Assembly (NCBI RefSeq): GCF_014207595.1 | Contig: NZ_JACHGY010000001.1 | Coordinates: 2,424,836 to 2,488,835, forward strand | Direction of reading: 5' to 3' | DNA length: 64,000 nucleotides | Source of the DNA: Algisphaera agarilytica | GTDB taxonomy: Bacteria > Planctomycetota > Phycisphaerae > Phycisphaerales > Phycisphaeraceae | Shown: positions 9,556-16,861 of the stretch, piece after piece | Layout: the number at the start of each line of letters is the position of its first letter | How positions within the stretch are numbered: position 1 is the stretch's first letter | The notes under the pieces: model-generated | Database searches by the model: none | The model's input: the letters and a program-made list of their open reading frames with translations, nothing else | Told to the model about the DNA's origin: nothing | Translations under genes and position numbers: made by a program

Positions 9556-10098
9556 ATGAAGCGGAAAATATTCATCGTCTTCTCGTTTCCCTTATTGATC
9601 CTGCTTGTCTTGCTCGTATGGAATTTTGACGACATTCAAAGAGCATATCTGATTAGCGGCGACATCAATTTTTACGGAAAAATAATTGACGAAAGTGGTA
9701 AGCCAATTGTTGGGCATCAAGTGGAGTTCTCGATTTCGGAACCTAATTTTTTCTGGCACTGGATTGGTTACAGGAAAGCCCGACGTCGTATGGAATATGC
9801 CGAGACAGATGCAAAAGGTCTGTTTGCGCTTGAAGGCGAGCGAGGGATATGGATGGACGTTACGATTCGAAATACAGAAACACTCATTTTTAATCCTGAA
9901 TCCATCGATCGAGTGAAAAAATACCCTGAGCAATTTAGAGAGAAGTATTTTAACGAGGTTATAAATGATGGCGGTGTGAGTAATAACTTCAACTTTAGTG
10001 GTTTCTCCGAAGCGCCCAAAGCCGGTTCGGGATCGAGTCCAGGTGAGCCGCTGATTTATACCGGGTACTTTTTGGAGAATATTGATCCGAGGCGTTAA
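9556..10098 (+). CDS. Hypothetical exported protein with carboxypeptidase-regulatory-like fold, AT-rich
   Basis: 180 residues. Residues 1-24 form a hydrophobic signal or anchor (MKRKIFIVFSFPLLILLVLL). From about residue 36 the pattern INFYGKIIDESGKPIVGHQVEFSI is typical of a carboxypeptidase-regulatory-like Ig-type domain, followed by the ETDAKGLFALEGERG turn these domains share. No catalytic motif seen. Strongly AT-rich against its neighbours, so probably acquired. Function unknown. Confidence 0.6.
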   Translation: MKRKIFIVFSFPLLILLVLLVWNFDDIQRAYLISGDINFYGKIIDESGKPIVGHQVEFSISEPNFFWHWIGYRKARRRMEYAETDAKGLFALEGERGIWMDVTIRNTETLIFNPESIDRVKKYPEQFREKYFNEVINDGGVSNNFNFSGFSEAPKAGSGSSPGEPLIYTGYFLENIDPRR

Positions 10099-10192
10099 AT
10101 CGCCTGTGCAGGCACTTTATTCGAAGTGTGAAGAGGGCGCGGGCCAACTACATTAGTATCAGATCAATCGCGATTGTTTTATAGCGCAGGAT

Positions 10193-10216
10193 GTAGGTCA
10201 GGCATGCCTGACCTAC
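10193..10216. repeat. Intergenic palindrome, copy 3 (perfect)
   Basis: A perfect 24-bp palindrome with 12-bp arms (GTAGGTCAGGCA and its complement). Related to copies at 8103 and 8951, all within 2.1 kb. Confidence 0.85.
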
Positions 10217-10245
10217 TGAGCCGATTTACGTTAGGTGGTAAAGCT

Positions 10246-10536
10246 GTGGTGTTTACGTGTATCACCGAATCCAATGGTATATTTCATCTAAGTCAACATA
10301 CCTCCTCAACACCGGATGCAGCGTTGCGTGAACATGTTGCTGTCTTGCCAGTGGATGATGGCGTGGATCCCTTTGATGCGGAATTGGATTGGCTGCTCAA
10401 AGTGAGCGATGGGGCGACTGAGTTAGAATTAATTCCTGTTTCCGATTGTCCCGGTACATGGCTCTGGATAGACGGAGCGCGTCACCAACCACAATACAGC
10501 ACCTACATCGTCCGCACGGATGTACGGGTCACCTAA
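10246..10536 (+). CDS. Hypothetical protein
   Basis: About 96 residues if started at GTG 10246, 7 nt after AGGTGG. The frame is open from 10174, but that extension would translate the palindromic repeat, so I exclude it. The product (VVFTCITESNGIFH...) is acidic with no signal peptide, membrane helix or known motif. Short acidic orphans of this kind are often immunity-like or decayed genes; nothing here decides which. Coding status itself is uncertain. Confidence 0.4.
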   Translation: MVFTCITESNGIFHLSQHTSSTPDAALREHVAVLPVDDGVDPFDAELDWLLKVSDGATELELIPVSDCPGTWLWIDGARHQPQYSTYIVRTDVRVT

Positions 10537-10614
10537 CCACTGGCTGGCAGTTGACCGGCGACGCCTGCGAGGGCTGCTCATAGGTGTGGCTAGACTACAT
10601 CGCCATGGGATAGC

Positions 10615-10740
10615 TCAAGCTGTTTTCAGTGTGCTAGGATCAAGCGCATACCCGCACTCATCCGCGAGTTCTTTGAACTCGGCGATCTCGGCTTCAGTGA
10701 AGAGCAGGCCGCCGGCCTTTTCGCTTTCGAGCGAGGCGTG
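10615..10740 (-). pseudogene. 3' fragment of an Ldh-family dehydrogenase gene
   Basis: Encodes the last ~40 residues of a dehydrogenase like that at 12555-13664: ASLESEKAGGLLFTEAEI and onward to a TGA at 10615. Over 10652-10738 it differs from 12592-12678 at 4 of 87 positions by my count; beyond that the tail has diverged (DPSTLKTA against DPKILKNA). No start codon or catalytic region remains. It lies just beyond the GH9 stop codon, on the same strand. Confidence 0.8.
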
Positions 10741-10772
10741 TTCTAAAGCGACCAGAGTCTTCGTGCGGCGTG

Positions 10773-12515
10773 CTACTCGGAGCGATACGCTTCCAGCCGC
10801 GCGAGTGCCGCGAGGTAGGGGAGGCTGTGGGCGATGTAGGCTTCGTCGTCGAAATGGATGGGCAGGTCGGTGGCGGGGGTGATCGGCTTGATCTTGAACT
10901 GGCGGCTTGCGGAGAAGCCGTTGCAGACCGAGCCGGGGATCTTGGTCCAGCTGCCGCGTGAGCGTTGGCCGACGCCGTAGACCATGCTGACGGGGAGGTA
11001 GGCCGCGGGGCCTTCGCCTTCGCCGCCGCCTTCGAGCTTGCCCACGTTCAGGCCCGCGATCCATTGCACGTTGGCCACGGCGATCTCGCGGAACTGCGGG
11101 TCGTCGAACAACTCGCCGAGTTCGAGAGCCAGGGAAGCGGTGAAGGCGTAAATGTTGTTGTGGCCGTGGTACCAACTCCCGAAATGCACCAGGCTGTGCT
11201 CGCGGTCGACCCCGGCGGGGAGGATGAGGAACGGACTGCTTCGGCAGGCGGGCAAGAGGTAGCCGTGGGCGAATCGGTGGAGGGTCTGTTTCCACCGCTC
11301 GGCATCGGGGTGGTCGGGCCACTCCCGGGTCATGTCGATCAGCGGCAGCAGGTAGTGGGGGTAGTGGCCGCCTTTGTTGTACAGCCGGCCTTCCTTGCTC
11401 CACGCCCCGCAGTGGATGTTGGCTTTCTCGGTGAAGCGGATGCCGTCGAATGAGTCGAAGTGGTCGTAGGTGTAGAAGTGGCCGAAGTACCCGTGCTCGG
11501 CTTCATCTTCGGGGACCTGACGTTGCATGAGCAGGTCGGCGTACGCCACGGCGCGGTCTTGGTAGTCGGCTTCTCCCGCACGGCACAACTCGAACGCGGC
11601 CCGGGTCATGGTGACCAGGTCACGCGTCATCCACTGCCCATCGGGAGGGGCCGAGCCTTTGGGCGCTCCGTGGACGGCGGCGAAAAAGTCTTGTTCGCCC
11701 ACCGGGTCGACCGGGCCGTGGTCTTCGAGCCAGTCAAACGCGAGTTTGGCGCGTTCGAGGTACTCGGCGCTCTTCTCGGGGTTATGGGTTTGGATCAGCC
11801 GTGACACGCGGGCGAACACCGCGGCGGCTTTGGCGATGTTGCCGGTGACGACGTCGCGGTCCCGGTCTTCGTGGATGACCACGCCGCGCCCCAACCCCTC
11901 GACCTCGGCCTTGTCTTGCAGGCGGGCCATGTAGTCGCAGCCGCGGATGAGTTGGTCTTGGAGGAAGACGAGTTGATCTTCCGGCCCCTTGTGAGCGATC
12001 AGTTTGATCACATCAGCGATGCCGTCGACGCAGACCGCGTGGCTGCTGAACTCTTGCAGGTCGCTGCCACAGTCGCGCCAGCCCACGCCGGTGCGGGCCT
12101 GCTGCGAACGGGTCTTGAGGTAGTCCGACCCGATGACGGGGTAGCTGGCTTCCCAGAGCAGTTGTTCGCCGATGTCGATCGGATTGCTTTCGGCGATCAC
12201 TTCGTCGCCATCGTGAATGTGTAGGGTGTATCGGCCCGGAGTAAGCACCGACGAGAAATCCGCCTCCCACCAATGCGCGGCCCACCGCTCGCCGTGCGCG
12301 ACGAGTTGGCCTTGGTGTGCAAGGTCCGATGAATCGTCGTGAAGTGTAAAGGTCGCTTCGGTAGACAGGCGGTCCGGTTGATCGGAGCGGACCATCGCGA
12401 CTTTATTGTCGGACTGGTCGTAGCCGATCTGGGAAGACATCACCCAGACCTCAGCGGTCAGAGTTGGAGATGTCATGAGCGATACCAGAGCCAGGCAGAT
12501 AGTGATCCAGCGCAT
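10773..12515 (-). CDS. Glycoside hydrolase family 9-like protein, secreted
   Basis: 580 residues with a signal peptide (MRWITICLALVSLMTSPTLTA). Residues ~22-120 match the Ig-like N-terminal cellulase domain (VMSSQIGYDQSDNKVAMV). From ~140 comes an alpha/alpha-barrel in which the GH9 nucleophile region reads GWRDCGSD instead of the usual YDAGD. The C-terminal motif is DDEAYIAHSLPYLAALARL, where GH9 enzymes carry the acid Glu. Such enzymes hydrolyse beta-glucans or related glycans; the altered motif makes the substrate uncertain. It lies 39 bp downstream of the dehydrogenase gene and is probably co-transcribed. Confidence 0.78.
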   Translation of the reverse strand: MRWITICLALVSLMTSPTLTAEVWVMSSQIGYDQSDNKVAMVRSDQPDRLSTEATFTLHDDSSDLAHQGQLVAHGERWAAHWWEADFSSVLTPGRYTLHIHDGDEVIAESNPIDIGEQLLWEASYPVIGSDYLKTRSQQARTGVGWRDCGSDLQEFSSHAVCVDGIADVIKLIAHKGPEDQLVFLQDQLIRGCDYMARLQDKAEVEGLGRGVVIHEDRDRDVVTGNIAKAAAVFARVSRLIQTHNPEKSAEYLERAKLAFDWLEDHGPVDPVGEQDFFAAVHGAPKGSAPPDGQWMTRDLVTMTRAAFELCRAGEADYQDRAVAYADLLMQRQVPEDEAEHGYFGHFYTYDHFDSFDGIRFTEKANIHCGAWSKEGRLYNKGGHYPHYLLPLIDMTREWPDHPDAERWKQTLHRFAHGYLLPACRSSPFLILPAGVDREHSLVHFGSWYHGHNNIYAFTASLALELGELFDDPQFREIAVANVQWIAGLNVGKLEGGGEGEGPAAYLPVSMVYGVGQRSRGSWTKIPGSVCNGFSASRQFKIKPITPATDLPIHFDDEAYIAHSLPYLAALARLEAYRSE

Positions 12516-12536
12516 AAGTGGATCGCATTTATAGCA

Positions 12537-12553
12537 AAACGCGATCCGCGTTT
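12537..12553 (-). terminator. Weak hairpin between dehydrogenase and GH9 genes
   Basis: AAACGCG / CGCGTTT arms with a 3-nt loop and only a short T run on the minus strand. It could attenuate readthrough between the two genes. Confidence 0.35.
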
Positions 12554-12554
12554 A

Positions 12555-13664
12555 CTAGGCGTTTTTTAGTATTTTCGGGTCGAAATCGTGACCGCACTCG
12601 TCGGCGAGTTCTTTGAACTCGGCGATCTCGGCTTCGGTGAAGAGCAGGCCGCCGGCCTTTTCGCTTTCGAGTGAGGCGCGGTATTCGAGTTCGCCGGGGA
12701 GGATGGTGCCGTTGTCGACGTTGCCGTGGCCGACGACATCTTCGATGACGGCCTTGACGTTGGCGGCCTGGTCACGGCCGCAGGCGAACGCTCCGCCGCT
12801 GACCGCATCCGGGTGGATGACCTGGAAGTAGAACGACGGGGTGGTCTTTTCGCCTTCGGTCCCCGCGGGGATGTCTTCGGGGCGTGAGCGGAGGGTGGGG
12901 AGGCTGCCGCCGATGAAGCCGCCGACGAGTTCGTTGATGAGCGACAGGCCGTAGCCCTTGTGTCGGCCGAAGGGCTGGAGGGCGTGGACCTGGTTGGGGT
13001 CTTGCGTGGGGTTGCCGTCCTTGTCGACCGCGGAGTCGGGGGGCAGGGTGAGCCCTTCACGTTTAAATTGTTGGACGCGTCCCATGGCGACGGTGGAGGT
13101 GGCCCAGTCGATGACGATGGGGTAGCCGATGGCGTCTTGGGTGGGGAAGCCCCAGGAGTGGGGGTTGGTGCCGAGGGTGGGGTGCTTGCCCATGAAGGGG
13201 ACGACTTCGGCGAGGGCGGCGGTGCAGTTGGTGTAGGCGATGTAGCCGCGTTTGGCCGAATCCATGACGTAGCCGCCGCCCCAGAGGTAATGGAAGGCGT
13301 AGTCGACGGACACGATGCCGACGCCGTACTGGTCGGCCATCTTCTCGGCGGCCTCGATGGCTTCAAAAGCCACGGCCTGGCCGAGCTTGCGGTTGGCGTT
13401 CCACTGCTCGGCGGCGGCAAACCTGCTGGGGAGCTTTTCGATCTCCGCGCCGGGCACGCAGCCGGGGTTGGTCTCGTTGCCGCTGCCGAAGAGGTGGTCG
13501 AGGTGCAGGGCCTTGAGGGCGTTGTGCGTCTTGATGCCGTACCACGCGGTGAGCTGGCTGAAGCGGGCGGCCTGCTGGGCCTCGTCGGCGGTGTAGCCGC
13601 GGTGCTGGTAGGCGGCGGCGACGAGGGCGTTGTGAGATTCGATAGGGAAGATCAGATTCGACAT
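12555..13664 (-). CDS. Malate/L-lactate dehydrogenase family (Ldh_2) oxidoreductase
   Basis: 369 residues, full length for the Ldh_2 family (malate, L-lactate, ureidoglycolate and 2,3-diketogulonate dehydrogenases), which uses an NAD(P) fold unrelated to classical LDH. Typical segments are seen: AFEAIEAAEKMADQYGVGIVSV near residue 100, PFMGKHPTLGTNPHSWGFPT near 160, and GRHKGYGLSLINELVGGFIGG near 230, the conserved His-Lys-Gly-Tyr loop. The last 40 residues are duplicated at 10615-10740. It may act on a 2-oxo or 2-hydroxy acid from sugar acid catabolism; substrate not determinable. Confidence 0.88.
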   Translation of the reverse strand: MSNLIFPIESHNALVAAAYQHRGYTADEAQQAARFSQLTAWYGIKTHNALKALHLDHLFGSGNETNPGCVPGAEIEKLPSRFAAAEQWNANRKLGQAVAFEAIEAAEKMADQYGVGIVSVDYAFHYLWGGGYVMDSAKRGYIAYTNCTAALAEVVPFMGKHPTLGTNPHSWGFPTQDAIGYPIVIDWATSTVAMGRVQQFKREGLTLPPDSAVDKDGNPTQDPNQVHALQPFGRHKGYGLSLINELVGGFIGGSLPTLRSRPEDIPAGTEGEKTTPSFYFQVIHPDAVSGGAFACGRDQAANVKAVIEDVVGHGNVDNGTILPGELEYRASLESEKAGGLLFTEAEIAEFKELADECGHDFDPKILKNA

Positions 13665-13894
13665 GCGGGGAATGGTAGCAAAACCCGGGCGGGGCGGAGT
13701 TGCCGATTAAGGACTTTAAGACGGGGCCTCGGGCGGATTTGCCCGGCCGCGTCGGGCGGTTTGCGGCGGCCGCGGGGCCTTGGGTTTTGGGGCTGAAAGC
13801 CTCGCCTGCTGGATATCCGGTGGTACACTGAAAAGGTGTGAACTGGATCATGAAGCGGCTCGGGCATCGGTCGGGCCGAGCGAGGGAGATTGAG

Positions 13895-14458
13895 ATGCGT
13901 TACCCCAGGATGCGGTTGGGCCTTGTTTTGGTCGCGGGTCTGATTGCGCTGCAGTCCGCCGTGGCGGGGGCGACGCCGACCGTTTGGAGCGGGCTGGACT
14001 TTGCCTTCACCAAGGCGAACGGGGCGGACCACACCGACCCCGCGAACCAGGACGCCATCACGTCGCAGGTCGAGTTGACCCGCGCGGCAACGCAGGGCTT
14101 GTTCAACATCGCCGCAGAATCCGGTTACAAGGCCACGTCCCCCGCGGGCACCGAATGGGCGTTCCTCCAAAACAACCCCGGCCAGTCCGAGCAAGACCTG
14201 GTCAGCACCAACTGGTCCCTGCTCAACTTCGCCGACTGGACCACCGCGCTGGGCGGCCGGGGCGTGCTGGCCGGGGCGATCCTCAACGGCCCCGGGGTGC
14301 TGCACCTCATCGACGAAGACATCTACCTCGATATCCAATTCACCGCGTGGGGTTTGCGGGGCAACGGCGGGTTTTCGTATCTGCGTTCGGTCCCCGAGCC
14401 TGGCGCCGGTCTGCTGGTGGGGCTGGCGGGCTTCGCCGCTCTCTCGCGACGACGTTGA
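13895..14458 (+). CDS. PEP-CTERM sorting domain protein
   Basis: 187 residues from ATG 13895, which follows AGGGAG; the frame is open from 13838 without a good ribosome site. An N-terminal signal peptide (LGLVLVAGLIALQSAVAGA) and a C-terminal VPEPGAGLLVGLAGFAALSRRR-type tail (PEP motif, hydrophobic helix, basic end) mark it for exosortase-dependent processing. The mature middle (~120 residues, beta-rich) has no family I recognise. It is divergent from the dehydrogenase gene. No exosortase gene is in the window. Confidence 0.8.
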   Translation: MRYPRMRLGLVLVAGLIALQSAVAGATPTVWSGLDFAFTKANGADHTDPANQDAITSQVELTRAATQGLFNIAAESGYKATSPAGTEWAFLQNNPGQSEQDLVSTNWSLLNFADWTTALGGRGVLAGAILNGPGVLHLIDEDIYLDIQFTAWGLRGNGGFSYLRSVPEPGAGLLVGLAGFAALSRRR

Positions 14459-14482
14459 ACGCATCAACTTTTCGGTTCGGCG

Positions 14483-15538
14483 TTATCCCGCTTCGGGGTT
14501 CGCGTGGCGGTCGACCATCTGGCTCAGCGCTTTCCAACCCTCTAACTCTTGGGCGGTCAGCGAGGCCCGGCCCTGGGTCTTCAGCCGGTGTTCCACGGCC
14601 CGCAGCCATCGGCGTTTCTCGCGGGGTAGGTTCACCCGGTCGTTGACCACCAGCCCAGTGACGCGTTGCTGCTGGTGTCGTCTGACGACGCGGAGCTTGC
14701 CGCGGGTGTGGACGGTGTAGCCGTGGCGTTTGGCGGTGCGGCGGACGTGTTGGATCGTGCCGCGGACGTACTTCGGCCAGTCCTCGGGGTAGCTGACGGT
14801 GATGTCGTCGGCGTAGCGGGTGTAGGTGCCGTGGTGCGCCTCGACGTAGCGCAAGATCTGGGCGTCCATCACGTGGTTGATCAGGTTGCTCAGGCGCGGG
14901 CTGGTCGGGGCACCCTGGGGGAGCCCGCCTTCGTGGGTGCAGAGTTCGGTGAGCAGGGCGGCGGACTCGGCGTCCCAGCCGATGCGGCGGAAGTAGTGCT
15001 CGACACGCTCGGCCGTGGTGTTCGGGAAGAAGTCCTTGAGGTCGAGCTTGATCACCACCGCCTGCCCGGCGTGGAACGCGGCGTTGTGCGCGATCGACAC
15101 GCCCGGCTCAAACCCGGTCGCGCACCAATGCACCTGGAGCTTGCGGAGCAGCCTGCGGTGGATCAGCCGTTGCAGGTGTTTGAGCTCGGGGTTGGGCGCG
15201 TGGAGCACGCGTGTGCCGCCGCGTTTCTTGGCGGTGGTGAAGCGGTGGTACCTGCGGTTGGCGGTTTGCAGTTTCTGCGCGGAAGTATCCAGACGCCGGG
15301 CGAGTTCGGCGAGGTCTTTGCCCCTACCCAGCCGGGTGCGACGGCGGTCTGTGCGGTGCGTTTCGTGGGGCTTGGGCAGCAGCGCGAGGCGTTGCAGCCA
15401 CAGCACGATCGCGACGCAGATCACGACGACCGTCAGCACCGCGAAGATGATTGCGAAGAGCCACAAAAAGCCTTTCGCCGGGTTACCGGGGATCGGCCCG
15501 CCTTGCTCAGCATGGGCAAAGACGTGTCTTTGCATCAT
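14483..15538 (-). CDS. Retron-type reverse transcriptase with N-terminal membrane helix
   Basis: 351 residues. Residues ~23-48 are one strongly hydrophobic helix. The RT domain runs from ~105 to 300: KLDLKDFF (catalytic D166), LPQGAPTSP (206-214) and RYADD (catalytic D244 and D245), so all three metal ligands are present. Retron marks also occur: an NAxxH motif (NAAFH, 152-156) and a VTG triplet (293-295). There is no maturase, endonuclease or integrase domain, so a group II intron origin is unlikely. The 120 nt upstream hold several hairpins and could be an msr-msd, though I could not define one. No effector gene is adjacent. It may be a defence retron or a conserved planctomycete RT. Confidence 0.85.
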   Translation of the reverse strand: MMQRHVFAHAEQGGPIPGNPAKGFLWLFAIIFAVLTVVVICVAIVLWLQRLALLPKPHETHRTDRRRTRLGRGKDLAELARRLDTSAQKLQTANRRYHRFTTAKKRGGTRVLHAPNPELKHLQRLIHRRLLRKLQVHWCATGFEPGVSIAHNAAFHAGQAVVIKLDLKDFFPNTTAERVEHYFRRIGWDAESAALLTELCTHEGGLPQGAPTSPRLSNLINHVMDAQILRYVEAHHGTYTRYADDITVSYPEDWPKYVRGTIQHVRRTAKRHGYTVHTRGKLRVVRRHQQQRVTGLVVNDRVNLPREKRRWLRAVEHRLKTQGRASLTAQELEGWKALSQMVDRHANPEAG

Positions 15539-15539
15539 G

Positions 15540-15658
15540 CAGACTACCGAGTCTCGGAGGCCGCGACGCGACCCGGGCGACGAAACATCGCCCTACGCTC
15601 TACAGAGCTTCGCCAAGGCAGCCTGAATTGTACGGGATCGAATCGTTGCATAAATGCA
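15540..15658 (-). other. Structured leader upstream of the RT (possible retron ncRNA, or intergenic repeat)
   Basis: Read on the minus strand this gene-free gap holds in order GCTCT/AGAGC (15597-15608), GGGCGA/TCGCCC with a 7-nt loop (15575-15593) and AGACT/AGTCT with a 4-nt loop close to the RT start. Retron ncRNAs lie in this position, but I found no convincing a1/a2 inverted pair flanking the whole, and the first hairpin resembles common intergenic repeats. Treat as a candidate only. Confidence 0.3.
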
Positions 15659-15913
15659 TCAATGCCCGCTGCACATCCCGCCGCAGCAACCGCCGCCCGC
15701 CGGTGGGCCGGTGCAGTCGGCGGGGTCGGGCTTCTTGGACAGCACCATGCCGGTGCCCAGCAGCTTCTCGACCGGCGTATCGGCGGGGGTCTTGCCCAGA
15801 TCAGTTTCGGCGAGTTCACAGAGCTCGCCCCAGGTCTCGACGGTCGCGGACATGCCGTGCATCACTTCGAGGGTCTGGTGGTTGTCGGTGCAGTAGTATT
15901 GGTAGGTCGGCAT
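15659..15913 (-). CDS. FmdB-like small zinc-ribbon protein
   Basis: 84 residues. The opening MPTYQYYCTDNHQTLEV matches FmdB family regulatory proteins (normally MPTYDYRCxxCG), but the second Cys of the first CxxC is replaced. A Cys/Gly-rich tail (GGGCCGGMCSGH) supplies four more possible ligands. FmdB proteins are small zinc ribbons of unclear regulatory role. It is 120 bp upstream of the RT gene on the same strand and divergent from the nucleotidyltransferase gene. Confidence 0.7.
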   Translation of the reverse strand: MPTYQYYCTDNHQTLEVMHGMSATVETWGELCELAETDLGKTPADTPVEKLLGTGMVLSKKPDPADCTGPPAGGGCCGGMCSGH

Positions 15914-15968
15914 GGCGGTCGCTCGGGCGGCGTGTTGGTGTTTCGATTCACAGCTCCGGAGTCCTTCA

Positions 15969-16754
15969 TTGTACAAGCACCACCAGGCATCGATCGACAA
16001 CGTCCGCCAGCACTTCGCCGACGACCCGGAGGTGACGGGCGTTCTGCTCGGCGGATCGATCGCCCACGGCAGCGCGACCGAGGCGTCGGACATCGACATC
16101 ATGTTGGTGGTCGCCGACGAACGGTACGAACAGCGCAAGGCCGAGGGGGCGATCCATTTTTTCAGCAACGAGCTCGCGCCCTATGAAGGCGGGTACGTGG
16201 ACGGCAAGTACACCAGCCGGGCGTACATGCAACGCGTCGCGCAGGACGGCAGCGAGCCCAGCCGATACGCCTTCCTCGACACGCAGGTGCTGCTCGACCG
16301 CGACGGCGGTTTGGACGCCCTCGCCCAACAGGCCTCGGCCTATCCCGACCAAGGCGTCGACGAACGCATCGCCGTGTTCTACGCCCAGCTCGAAGGCTGG
16401 CGGTGGTACTGCGGCGAAGCGCTGCGCCACGGCAACCCCCACCTGCTGAACTGGTCGGTAGGCCGACTGGTCCTCTTCGGCGGGCGGATGCTGCTGGCCC
16501 ACAACCGCCTGCTGTTCCCGTACCACAAGTGGTTCCTGCGCGTGCTCGACGGGGCGACGGAGAAGCCCGACGGCATCGGGTCGCAGATCGACACGCTCTA
16601 CCGCGAGCCGACCCAAGAACACATCGAGACGTTTTTCGAGTCGGTCCGAGACTTCCGCGATTGGCCCAAGCCCGCGACCGGCTGGCCCGCCCGGTTCATG
16701 GCCGACTCAGAACTCGCCTGGCTCAGCGGCCCGGTGGGCGTGGACGACTGGTGA
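15969..16754 (+). CDS. Nucleotidyltransferase domain protein (MNT/DNA-pol-beta fold)
   Basis: About 261 residues from TTG 15969, 7 nt after GGAG; the frame is open from ATG 15912, which would overlap the divergent FmdB-like gene. The motif GGSIAHGSATEASDIDIMLV (near residue 30) is the GSx..DxD nucleotidyltransferase signature with both catalytic Asp. The C-terminal ~150 residues are helical, as in aminoglycoside-type or standalone family members that modify proteins or small molecules. No HEPN partner gene is adjacent, so this is not an obvious MNT-HEPN toxin pair. Target unknown. Confidence 0.75.
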   Translation: MYKHHQASIDNVRQHFADDPEVTGVLLGGSIAHGSATEASDIDIMLVVADERYEQRKAEGAIHFFSNELAPYEGGYVDGKYTSRAYMQRVAQDGSEPSRYAFLDTQVLLDRDGGLDALAQQASAYPDQGVDERIAVFYAQLEGWRWYCGEALRHGNPHLLNWSVGRLVLFGGRMLLAHNRLLFPYHKWFLRVLDGATEKPDGIGSQIDTLYREPTQEHIETFFESVRDFRDWPKPATGWPARFMADSELAWLSGPVGVDDW

Positions 16755-16861
16755 TTTGGGGCGACGATGCCGATCGGGTGTGGGGCGGATTGTCTTGAGG
16801 TAAAGTACTTCACCCGCTCGGCGTCCCGCCGATCTCAGCATCCGTTTCTCAGGAGTTTTCC

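Noticed and set aside
15659-16754. MNT-HEPN toxin-antitoxin pair
   Set aside because: The nucleotidyltransferase has no HEPN partner, and the adjacent small gene is an FmdB-like zinc ribbon.
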